Source: Candidatus Doudnabacteria bacterium | Lineage (GTDB): Bacteria; Patescibacteriota; Doudnabacteria; UBA920 | DNA length: 17,928 bases | Reading direction: 5' to 3' | Assembly: GCA_023245915.1 (NCBI GenBank) | Contig: JAHFJK010000012.1 | Location: forward strand, 1 to 17,928 | Shown: positions 12,061-17,928 of the stretch, piece by piece | Layout of the letters: each line of letters begins with the position of its first letter | Numbering within the stretch: position 1 is the stretch's first letter | Made by a program: the position numbers and the translations under genes | Notes under the pieces: generated by a model | Told to the model about the DNA's origin: nothing | The model's input: only the letters and a program-made list of their open reading frames with translations | Database searches by the model: none

Positions 12061-12483
12061 ATGCAACAAAAGCAAATCACGATCGTGGTAGGTTTGGTTA
12101 CCAACGACAAAGGAGAAGTTTTGCTGGCAAAACGCAATCAACCGGAAAATCCGCAAATCCACAATAAGTGGGAATTTCCGGGAGGCGGGATAGAGTTTGG
12201 CGAAGAACCGGAGCAAGCCTTACTTCGGGAAATAAAGGAAGAAACCGGACTGAAAGTTGAGATTGTCAAACTTTTGCCGAAAGTATATAGTAATATTTGG
12301 CACAAAGCAGAAAGCGAAGAAGACCAGGTAATTATTATTTCTTACGAATGCAAGGCAGTTGCCGGGAGTTTGGAAACTACCGATTCAGAAATTGGGATGT
12401 TGCAATACTTTTTACCCAACGATATCGATTATAGTAATAGTTTGCCCAAAGTCAAAGAAATAGTAGAATTACTTAACCTATAA
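12061..12483 (+). CDS. Nudix hydrolase
   Basis: 140 residues. The Nudix box is complete: G42, E48, then REIKEETGL at 56-64 (GX5EX7REUXEEXGU), preceded by NKWEFPGG, so metal-dependent hydrolysis of a nucleoside diphosphate derivative is expected. The KWEFPGG...GE pattern is like MutT/8-oxo-dGTPase-type enzymes, but substrate cannot be told from sequence. It starts one base after the lysS stop, so it is probably cotranscribed and coupled; a role in nucleotide-pool cleaning or in removing synthetase by-products such as Ap4A is a guess only. Confidence 0.9.
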   Translation: MQQKQITIVVGLVTNDKGEVLLAKRNQPENPQIHNKWEFPGGGIEFGEEPEQALLREIKEETGLKVEIVKLLPKVYSNIWHKAESEEDQVIIISYECKAVAGSLETTDSEIGMLQYFLPNDIDYSNSLPKVKEIVELLNL

Positions 12484-12484
12484 C

Positions 12485-12519
12485 TTTTGTCAATTTTGTC
12501 ATTTATTTAATTTTTGTCA
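12485..12519. repeat. Three TTTTGTCA direct repeats before serS
   Basis: TTTTGTCA at 12485-12492, 12494-12501 and 12512-12519 in the 45-base gap before serS. They may be slippage repeats; no regulatory role can be shown. Confidence 0.4.
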
Positions 12520-12528
12520 TTAAACTTT

Positions 12529-13902
12529 ATGCTCGACATTAAATTCATCCGCGACAACGCGGACAAAGTAAAAGAGGCCATAAAAAACAAAAGAGTCGAT
12601 TTAGATTTGGACAGGCTTTTAAACCTGGACTCCAGTCGGCGCAATTTGCTCACCCAACTGGAAAGCCTGCGGTCAGCAAAAAACCAGGCATCAAAAGAAA
12701 TTCCAGAACTGGCTGAAAAAGAAAAAAAGACTAAGCTTTTAGAAATGAAGGAAGTTGACGAAAGGGTTACACAGCTCAAAAAACAAGTCGAGGAAACTTT
12801 GGAAGAATACACCCGGTTAATGTACTTTGTTCCCAACATACCCAGTCCGGAAACCCCGGTAGGCAAAGACGCAAGCGCTAATGTGCCCTGGCGCTACTGG
12901 AGCCCGGCTTCGGGTATTGTAGATCCAACTAAGGACCCGGAGAAAGTCAAGGAACTGTCACCCAAATTTGAGTTTGAGACCAAAGACCATCTGGCGCTGG
13001 GCAAAGCCCTTGATTTGATAGACACAGAAACCGGCGTCAAAACTTCAGGCTTTCGCGGTTACTATTTAAAAAATGAAGCTGTGCTTATGCAGCAGGGATT
13101 AATCCAACTTGCCCTTAAAAAAATGCAGGCGGCCGGTTTTACCTTAATGATCCCGCCGGTTTTAGTCAGGGAGTTCACCCTTTACGGCAGCGGACATTTT
13201 CCCGCCGGCAGGCTGGAAATTTACCAGGCCGCCCAAACCGAGGATGTGCCCGTGCCCAAGCCTAAAGGCGACTTTGAATATGTAGAGACGGGCAAAGCTG
13301 ACCTGTTTTTGGCAGGCACCAGCGAGCCTTCGCTGCTGGCGTATTTGGCCGACAAAACAGTGAATGAAAAAGACCTGCCAATTAAACTCTGCGGCCTGTC
13401 GTCGTGTTACAGAAATGAGGTCGGCAGTTATGGCAAAGATGCCAAAGGTTTGTACCGGGTTCACGAGTTCGTCAAAGTTGAACAGGTGGTGTTATGCAAA
13501 GCCGACATTATTGAAAGCGACCAATGGCTTGAAGATATGCGGGCAATTGCCGAAAGTATGCTGCAGGATTTAAAGCTGCCGTATCGCGTAATTAATGTTT
13601 GCACAGGCGATATGGGAGCGGGCAAATACAAAATGTATGACATTGAAACCTGGATGCCTTTCCGGCAAAATTACGGCGAAACCCATAGCGATTCTAATTT
13701 AACCGATTGGCAAGCGCGACGTTTGAACATTAAATACAAAACCGCAAGCGGCAAAACCAAACATGTATACACTTTAAATAATACCGTTATTGCCAGCCCC
13801 AGAATCCTTATTGCCATTTTGGAGAACTACCAGCAAAAAGACGGCAGTGTAATTGTGCCGGAAATTTTACGGCCGTATGTGGGAAAGGATGTGATAAAAT
13901 AA
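12529..13902 (+). CDS. serS: Seryl-tRNA synthetase
   Basis: From ATG 12529 the product is 457 residues (MLDIKFIRDNADKVKEAIKNK), the canonical SerRS opening; the frame is open to TTG 12514 but that start is unnecessary. Residues about 25-110 form the long antiparallel coiled coil that holds the tRNA(Ser) long arm. The class II core shows AGTSEPSLLAYLADK, CYRNEVGSYGKDAKGLYRVHEFVKVEQ (motif 2), DMGAGKYKMYDIETWMP and the motif 3 region (TLNNTVIASPRILIAILENYQ). It is somewhat longer than the usual 420-430, with extra sequence around residues 205-260. No SD; the gene follows the Nudix gene by 45 bases. Confidence 0.95.
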   Translation: MLDIKFIRDNADKVKEAIKNKRVDLDLDRLLNLDSSRRNLLTQLESLRSAKNQASKEIPELAEKEKKTKLLEMKEVDERVTQLKKQVEETLEEYTRLMYFVPNIPSPETPVGKDASANVPWRYWSPASGIVDPTKDPEKVKELSPKFEFETKDHLALGKALDLIDTETGVKTSGFRGYYLKNEAVLMQQGLIQLALKKMQAAGFTLMIPPVLVREFTLYGSGHFPAGRLEIYQAAQTEDVPVPKPKGDFEYVETGKADLFLAGTSEPSLLAYLADKTVNEKDLPIKLCGLSSCYRNEVGSYGKDAKGLYRVHEFVKVEQVVLCKADIIESDQWLEDMRAIAESMLQDLKLPYRVINVCTGDMGAGKYKMYDIETWMPFRQNYGETHSDSNLTDWQARRLNIKYKTASGKTKHVYTLNNTVIASPRILIAILENYQQKDGSVIVPEILRPYVGKDVIK

Positions 13903-13903
13903 T

Positions 13904-13980
13904 CGAATCTGCGAATTAGACGAATCAACGAATAGTTTCGAATTTACGAATTCGTAAATTCGTTGTTATTCGCAGATTCG
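13904..13980. repeat. Palindromic intergenic repeat, family D
   Basis: CGAATCTGCGAAT (13904-13916) pairs with ATTCGCAGATTCG (13968-13980). Inside is a perfect 24-bp palindrome at 13939-13962 (centre GAATTC). It begins directly after the serS stop and opens a false upstream extension of the ftsQ-like frame. Confidence 0.8.
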
Positions 13981-14004
13981 TTCCATCCGTTGATTCGATG
14001 TACT

Positions 14005-14985
14005 ATGACCAAAATTAACCCCAAAATCCGCTTTCAAAATTCTTACTTTCAAAAACGGCTGCAGGAGGCACGGGGCTACAAAAGAGCAAAGCGCATATTA
14101 CCCCAGACGCAATTGGGAGTATTGCTCGCCAAAGTTGGCCTGGGTTCATGGACAGCCAGGTTGTTTACGCTTTTAATTCTGCTGCTGTTAATTTACGCAG
14201 TTTACATACCCAATATTTTTTTTATTAAAAATATTCAGATAAGCGGAATAGAAGCGTCCGGCCAGGCTGCGGTAGCAACATCTGTGCAGTCATTTTTAAA
14301 CCACCGGCTTCCCTGGCCGCAAAAAAATCTTTTTTTGCTCTCCAGGCCCGGGCTAAATGATTTTTTGATTCGCAATAATCAACAAATTCTAAAAGTTGAT
14401 AAAATCAGCAAAAAAATTCCCAACACGCTCATTATAAATATTATTCCCAGAACCGGCGCATTTGTCATCCAAACCTTAAAGGGCAATTACACAATTTCCA
14501 ACGACGGCCTGGTCAGCCAAAAGCTTTTTACAGACCATTCGACCACTTCCAGCCCGTTAAATGTTGTAAAAATTATTAAGGATGTCGGCATTAGCCCGGG
14601 ACAAAAGGCCTTTGACCAAGGCCGGGTAAACTTTCTTAATGGGCTTTTTAAACAACTGCCCGACATTGTTAAAGCGCCGATTCAATCGCTGGAACTGACC
14701 GATTTAGACCTGCCCGACCTGACTGTTAATGTCCAAAGCGGGTTAAATTTATTTTTCGATTTGAATCAGGATCTCTTAACTATTTTAAACCAGCTAAAAG
14801 AACTCCTGGCCCGACAAAGCAGCGCTCAACAGAAAAATTTATATTATATTGATATGCGCTTTAAAAACAAAAGCTACTTATGTTATAAAGGCACAGCCTG
14901 CGTTAATGATATAAATTTATCCAAGCCGGCTGCCACCACAACCAGTGTAAGCGGAAAAACCATAAAAACTAACGATAAAAAATGA
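14005..14985 (+). CDS. ftsQ: FtsQ/DivIB-like cell-division protein with POTRA domain
   Basis: From ATG 14005 the product is 326 residues. Residues 1-50 are a basic cytoplasmic tail (QKRLQEARGYKRAKR), 51-70 a single TM (ARLFTLLILLLLIYAVYIPN), and 72-140 a POTRA-like domain with the FIKNIQISGIEASG start typical of FtsQ. The POTRA continues through the N..L.....L.I..I.R pattern (KKIPNTLIINIIPR), followed by a beta domain to about residue 300 and a Thr/Lys-rich tail. FtsQ links early and late divisome proteins (FtsBL). The frame is open up to TTG 13963, but this lies in the palindromic repeat. Its TGA overlaps the pyrH ATG by four bases (ATGA). The usual neighbours (mur genes, ftsA, ftsZ) are not here. 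Confidence 0.8.
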   Translation: MTKINPKIRFQNSYFQKRLQEARGYKRAKRILPQTQLGVLLAKVGLGSWTARLFTLLILLLLIYAVYIPNIFFIKNIQISGIEASGQAAVATSVQSFLNHRLPWPQKNLFLLSRPGLNDFLIRNNQQILKVDKISKKIPNTLIINIIPRTGAFVIQTLKGNYTISNDGLVSQKLFTDHSTTSSPLNVVKIIKDVGISPGQKAFDQGRVNFLNGLFKQLPDIVKAPIQSLELTDLDLPDLTVNVQSGLNLFFDLNQDLLTILNQLKELLARQSSAQQKNLYYIDMRFKNKSYLCYKGTACVNDINLSKPAATTTSVSGKTIKTNDKK

Positions 14986-15674
14986 CAACTGCAAAAAAAC
15001 AACTTTTTGTAATTTCGCTCGGGGGCTCGCTGATTAATCCTGGTTCGGTTGATACCAAATTTTTGCAAAATTTCCGTAAAATTGTCTTATCACAAATAAA
15101 AAAAGGCAACCGCTTTATTTTAATTGCGGGAGGCGGTGAAATTTGCAGACATTATCAGCAGGCTTTGAAATCTATTACAAAACCCACAAACGACGAATTA
15201 GACTGGCTTGGAATTTACAGCACCCGTTTTAACGCCCGCCTGGTTCAACTGATGTTTGGCAAATTGGCTCATAGCGAGCTTGTTGAAGACCCTAACAAAA
15301 AAGTAAATTTTAAAGAAAAAATTTTAGTTGCCGGCGGTTGGATGCCGGGAAGGAGTACAGACGACGATGCGGTAAGGCTGGCTAAACTTTATGGGGCTAA
15401 AACCATAATTAACTTAAGTAATATTGATTTTGTTTACACCAAAGATCCTAAAAAATACAAAGACGCCAAAAAAATTTCGGCAATATCGTGGAAAAATTTC
15501 AGAAAAATTGTGGGCAACCGCTGGCATCCGGGCAAAAACCTGCCCTTTGACCCCACCGCAGCCAAACTGGCAGAACGATTGAAATTGAAAGTAATAATCG
15601 CAAACGGTAAAAATTTGGAAAATATGGAAAATATTTTTGGGAACAAAATATTTTTGGGAACTGTTATTGAATGA
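14982..15674 (+). CDS. pyrH: UMP kinase (amino-acid-kinase fold)
   Basis: 230 residues. ISLGGSLINPG (11-21) is the phosphate-binding start of the amino acid kinase family, IAGGGEICRHYQQ (about 47-59) the second glycine loop, WLGIYSTRFNARLVQ the UMP-contact helix region, and INLSNIDFVYTKDPKKYKDAKKI the ATP-side motif (S/N.VDGVY..DP). The blocks match the archaeal-type UMP kinase more closely than the E. coli form (DWLGIYSTRFNARL, FDPTAAKLAERLKLKVIIANGKNLEN). It phosphorylates UMP to UDP. The start overlaps the ftsQ-like gene by four bases, so translation is coupled; a strong terminator follows directly. Confidence 0.88.
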   Translation: MTTAKKQLFVISLGGSLINPGSVDTKFLQNFRKIVLSQIKKGNRFILIAGGGEICRHYQQALKSITKPTNDELDWLGIYSTRFNARLVQLMFGKLAHSELVEDPNKKVNFKEKILVAGGWMPGRSTDDDAVRLAKLYGAKTIINLSNIDFVYTKDPKKYKDAKKISAISWKNFRKIVGNRWHPGKNLPFDPTAAKLAERLKLKVIIANGKNLENMENIFGNKIFLGTVIE

Positions 15675-15677
15675 TTA

Positions 15678-15714
15678 AAGGCCCTCGACAAAGACGAGGG
15701 CCTTATTGTTTTTC
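15678..15714. terminator. Strong bidirectional terminator between pyrH and the 15703 gene
   Basis: AAGGCCCTCG (15678-15687), loop of seven, CGAGGGCCTT (15695-15704) is a perfect 10-bp stem. It is followed by ATTGTTTTT for rightward transcripts and TTTAAT-type sequence for leftward ones. The stop codon of the leftward gene (15705-15703) lies inside it. Confidence 0.85.
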
Positions 15715-15933
15715 GTCTTTTCCCAAGTCTAGACGATCCCGAAGATGTTTCAACCTGCCTCTCGCCAAACTCCGGACAATTTCCTCTTTATCCAGCAAAA
15801 GCAATTTTTTTCGTTTTCTTCTATTTGGCCAATCCTTGGCCCAACAATAAATCCCGGCAACGACGTTCACTGCCCAAACAATCAACAAGAACATAAACAA
15901 GATTACAGACGCCAAAAATCTCAGCAGCTTCAT
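15703..15933 (-). CDS. Small single-TM protein with basic cytoplasmic tail
   Basis: From ATG 15933 the product is 76 residues; this start is chosen because the minus strand has a full AAGGAGG four bases before it, a rare strong SD in this window. An upstream in-frame ATG (15978) exists but is less supported. Residues 1-30 (MKLLRFLASVILFMFLLIVWAVNVVAG) form a TM segment or uncleaved signal; from about 35 the protein is very basic and charged (NRRKRKKLLLLDKEEIVRSLARGRLKHLRDRLDLGKDEKQ), probably a cytoplasmic helix. No family is recognised. The strong SD suggests high expression. Confidence 0.65.
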   Translation of the reverse strand: MKLLRFLASVILFMFLLIVWAVNVVAGIYCWAKDWPNRRKRKKLLLLDKEEIVRSLARGRLKHLRDRLDLGKDEKQ

Positions 15934-15968
15934 GAGTCCTCCTTGCCTGATACTACTAAAATAATCTC

Positions 15969-15992
15969 CTTTTTTCAAGGAGGTTTTAAAAT
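15969..15992 (-). terminator. Weak hairpin between the glycosyltransferase and the small TM gene
   Basis: CTCCTT-TTTTC-AAGGAG (plus strand) followed on either strand by T-rich sequence. It could attenuate leftward transcription from the 17686 gene, but the stem is only six pairs. Confidence 0.35.
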
Positions 15993-16005
15993 ATCTTAGT
16001 TTAGA

Positions 16006-16069
16006 GATCCCCTGCCTACCGCCTGCCTGCCGGTAGGCAGGGCAGGCAGGTTCGCTTCACTCGGGATGA
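16006..16069. repeat. Palindromic intergenic repeat, family C (inverted)
   Basis: GATCCCC at the left and TCGGGATGA at the right match, inverted, the ends of the repeat at 5341-5378. Inside, CTGCCTACCG pairs with CGGTAGGCAG, followed by further GGCAGG units. An AT-rich stem (16068-16103) follows and covers the 3' end of the glycosyltransferase gene. Confidence 0.65.
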
Positions 16070-16096
16070 ATTGAAAATTTTTACTTCTAAAAAATT

Positions 16097-17686
16097 TCAA
16101 TTCACTTTATACTCACTCACATAAATAGTTGTACCAACATACGGCCTGATATCCGGATATTCTTTTTGGTCGACTTGCACCCAATTCAAAGGTAAATTCG
16201 GTTTGCTAGAGCCAAAGGCCTCTGTCCAAATTAACCACACTGTGTCCCCAGAATGGACGTCTTTATTAAAATCAGGGAGTAGATCTTCATCTGTCAGCAA
16301 CGCAACTCCTTCCACATGCGACATTTGCGAAGCCAGATTCCTGCCACCGGTAAAAACCAAAGGACGTACAGCCGTGGCAAAGCCGGTTTGCCAATAATAT
16401 TTATAGTTAAAAAATTCAAAGGTCGTGGCCACAAAAACATGCTGTTTAGGCTCAACATCTGCCTGCAAAAATTTAGCGGCCGCGGCCATACCGGGCTTAG
16501 CAGTTATATTCAACTGCTGCCAATATTGTCCGTAGGCTATAAAGTTAACAATCGCATAAGCTAACAGCAGGGAGAAAGAAAACCACCTTGGCTTAATTTC
16601 CTTAAACCAAATAGCCAAGGCAACGGAATAATACACACTGGCGAACATAAAGTACCTGTCCTGATATACCGAAGTAGAACTGCCTTTAAGTCTGGCAATG
16701 ACTGCAAACAGGATTGCTCCAGCAAATGGGGCAATAATTGCCAGAACCACCAGCCATTTATGGAAACTTTCTGTCTTTCTTAAAAATCTGTATAGCATCC
16801 ACAAACTAAAAATTGTGACAATCAGCAGCCACACTCGGGTTGTAGGATTGCCAATGTCCCGGTTAAAGCCCAAAAGCATATCCCAAAAAGTGGAGGGGAT
16901 GCTCCAGCGGTCAATTTGTGGAATCCAGTAACCGGCGCCGACTTGTTTTAGCTGGAATAAAAAAGTTTTGAGCCAGGGGAGGAAGGAAATAAAAATTAGG
17001 AAATAGGACATGAGCAGGGGAATGTATTTTTTGATATTTCCCTGATGGTGGAAATACAAATACAAAAGTCCATAAAATCCCAAAGCAGCGGCAGTAAATA
17101 AAAGGTAATAATGCGTGTAAATCATGATTATCATCGAAACAGTAAAGCCAATATAGCTCCAAATCATCGCGCGATGATTATGTTTGGATTCCGGCAGATT
17201 GGGCATGTGCAATTCTGCACTATGATACGATATAGTATTATAGTGTAGGGCTTTGATCAAAAAATATCCAGCCATCAAAGCAAAAAATGCCCCAAAAGTA
17301 TACATTCTGGCTTCAGTTGCAAAATGCAAAATTTGAAACGGATTTATTGCCAGCAACAGCGCAGCCCATAGGGCTGCTTTTTCGTTTTTGAAGGACTCCC
17401 TTACAAATAACCATCCCGCCCAAATTGTGCCTGTGCCAAAAAGGATAGAAAATCCTCTCAAAGATAAGAGTGAATCTCCAAAAACATAATGCCATAACCG
17501 CAACGCGACATAGTAAGCCGGGGGATGCACATCCAAGCCCAGCCGGACAAACATTTCATGCCACGGATACCGAATCATCAGCGCTGAAAAAGCCTCATCA
17601 TGCCACAAAGAAATATCCAAGTTATGATAAAACCTTAACGCCGCACCTAAAAGTAAAATAAGAATGAGTGGGGAATATTTCTTCAT
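16097..17686 (-). CDS. GT-C fold membrane glycosyltransferase (family 39-like)
   Basis: 529 residues with about ten or more TM segments. The first outer loop has the GT-C acidic motif in DISLWHDEAFSALMI (about 29-43), followed by LDVHPPAYYVALRLW (about 51-65), as in protein O-mannosyltransferase/ArnT-like family 39 enzymes; LAINPFQILHFATEARMYTFG is the usual second conserved block. Such enzymes move a sugar from a polyprenyl-phosphate carrier to lipid or protein on the outer face of the membrane. The C-terminal ~110 residues (after VNFIAYGQYWQQL) look like a soluble extracellular domain. Donor and acceptor cannot be told. ATG 17686 has no SD. A further gene ends upstream on the same strand at 17749. 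Confidence 0.88.
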   Translation of the reverse strand: MKKYSPLILILLLGAALRFYHNLDISLWHDEAFSALMIRYPWHEMFVRLGLDVHPPAYYVALRLWHYVFGDSLLSLRGFSILFGTGTIWAGWLFVRESFKNEKAALWAALLLAINPFQILHFATEARMYTFGAFFALMAGYFLIKALHYNTISYHSAELHMPNLPESKHNHRAMIWSYIGFTVSMIIMIYTHYYLLFTAAALGFYGLLYLYFHHQGNIKKYIPLLMSYFLIFISFLPWLKTFLFQLKQVGAGYWIPQIDRWSIPSTFWDMLLGFNRDIGNPTTRVWLLIVTIFSLWMLYRFLRKTESFHKWLVVLAIIAPFAGAILFAVIARLKGSSTSVYQDRYFMFASVYYSVALAIWFKEIKPRWFSFSLLLAYAIVNFIAYGQYWQQLNITAKPGMAAAAKFLQADVEPKQHVFVATTFEFFNYKYYWQTGFATAVRPLVFTGGRNLASQMSHVEGVALLTDEDLLPDFNKDVHSGDTVWLIWTEAFGSSKPNLPLNWVQVDQKEYPDIRPYVGTTIYVSEYKVN

Positions 17687-17748
17687 AATGAATTAGTGAA
17701 TATATTAATAGCTAAAGCCGAATGCCTAATATCTTTTGATATAAATTA

Positions 17749-17928
17749 CTAATTTACATACATCCAGGAGTAATTGCCACCATGAAATGTATACATCGTA
17801 AAATAATTGTTTTCTCTATCCAACTCCCCAATGTCTACAGCATGCAACTCATTTTTTTCGTCAATCAAGTATGCTACCGGCAAATGATATTTTGAATCGG
17901 ATTTAACTTTTATGCTTATTGGCGCTGG
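17749..17928 (-). CDS. C-terminal fragment of an unidentified protein
   Basis: An open frame enters from the right edge and ends at TAG (17751-17749), giving 59 residues: PAPISIKVKSDSKYHLPVAY, ELHAVDIGELDRENNYF, then TMYTFHGGNYSWMYVN. The mix of beta-type strands and aromatics suggests an extracellular beta-rich C-terminus. It lies upstream of the GT-C gene on the same strand, so it may belong to the same cell-surface gene set. No family is recognised. Confidence 0.55.
   Translation of the reverse strand, partial: PAPISIKVKSDSKYHLPVAYLIDEKNELHAVDIGELDRENNYFTMYTFHGGNYSWMYVN

Noticed and set aside
13963..14004. TTG 13963 as start of the ftsQ-like protein
   Set aside because: The extension is encoded by repeat DNA; ATG 14005 gives a sensible basic N-terminus.
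14982..14985. TGA read as glycine (code 25 of Gracilibacteria/SR1)
   Set aside because: TGA ends the ftsQ-like, pyrH and GT-C genes at sensible places, and no conserved domain is interrupted by TGA except at the MITE insertion and the single-base frameshift.
1..17928. CRISPR array, tRNA or rRNA genes, reverse transcriptase, integrase or transposase
   Set aside because: None was seen on either strand: no regularly spaced repeats, no tRNA T-arm with matching acceptor, no YADD/YxDD-type RT, no DDE or tyrosine-recombinase frame.

Overview
The window looks like a chromosomal piece of a Candidate Phyla Radiation (Patescibacteria; Parcubacteria/Microgenomates-like) bacterium. The reasons are AT-rich DNA with short intergenic gaps, many starts without a Shine-Dalgarno sequence, small 1-TM and multi-TM proteins of unknown function, an Avd/variable-protein pair of the diversity-generating-retroelement (DGR) kind, a single-chain PheRS, and many palindromic intergenic repeats. 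TGA is used as a stop (for example the ATGA overlap of the ftsQ-like and pyrH genes), so the code is standard rather than the Gracilibacteria/SR1 code. This placement is inference; no rRNA or marker phylogeny is available here.

Layout. 1-89: 3' end of an unidentified gene. 320-966 (-): PIN toxin plus small antitoxin candidate with a 1-nt overlap. 1003-2205: accessory island with a divergent promoter, a 22-codon leader ORF, a relatively GC-rich DGR-type target protein gene (1169 onward) and a convergent avd gene (-). No reverse transcriptase and no separate template repeat are visible. 2339-2635 (-): two tiny membrane-protein genes, the first frameshifted. 2697-2828: palindromic repeat. 2917-4809 (+): a 3-4 TM protein from a probably leaderless promoter and a membrane-anchored protein with Ca-binding-type repeats and two pseudopilin-like segments. 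4818-6527 (+): a PheT-N-terminal-like tRNA-binding protein whose 5' end is split by a 73-bp MITE-like element with a target-site duplication, then a mitochondrial-type monomeric PheRS (PheS core fused to FDX-ACB). 6859-8925: gyrB with a structured leader. 8959-9563: overlapping DUF5678-like and retropepsin-like genes bracketed by a 16-bp direct repeat whose left copy covers the gyrB stop. 9812-13902: greA, lysS (with an in-frame 60-bp palindromic element), a Nudix hydrolase and serS. 14005-15674: ftsQ-like and pyrH, ending in a strong terminator. 15703-17686 (-): a small 1-TM protein and a GT-C glycosyltransferase. 17749-17928 (-): C-terminus of an unidentified protein.

The core of the window is housekeeping: three class II aminoacyl-tRNA synthetases, gyrase B, GreA, UMP kinase and a divisome protein. 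Around these genes small palindromic or MITE-like elements have accumulated in almost every gap, in one gene start and inside one coding sequence. The most notable points are the rearranged PheRS locus with its reconstructable insertion, the protein-coding palindrome in lysS, the direct-repeat-bounded retropepsin cassette at the gyrB 3' end, and the orphan DGR-like target/avd pair.
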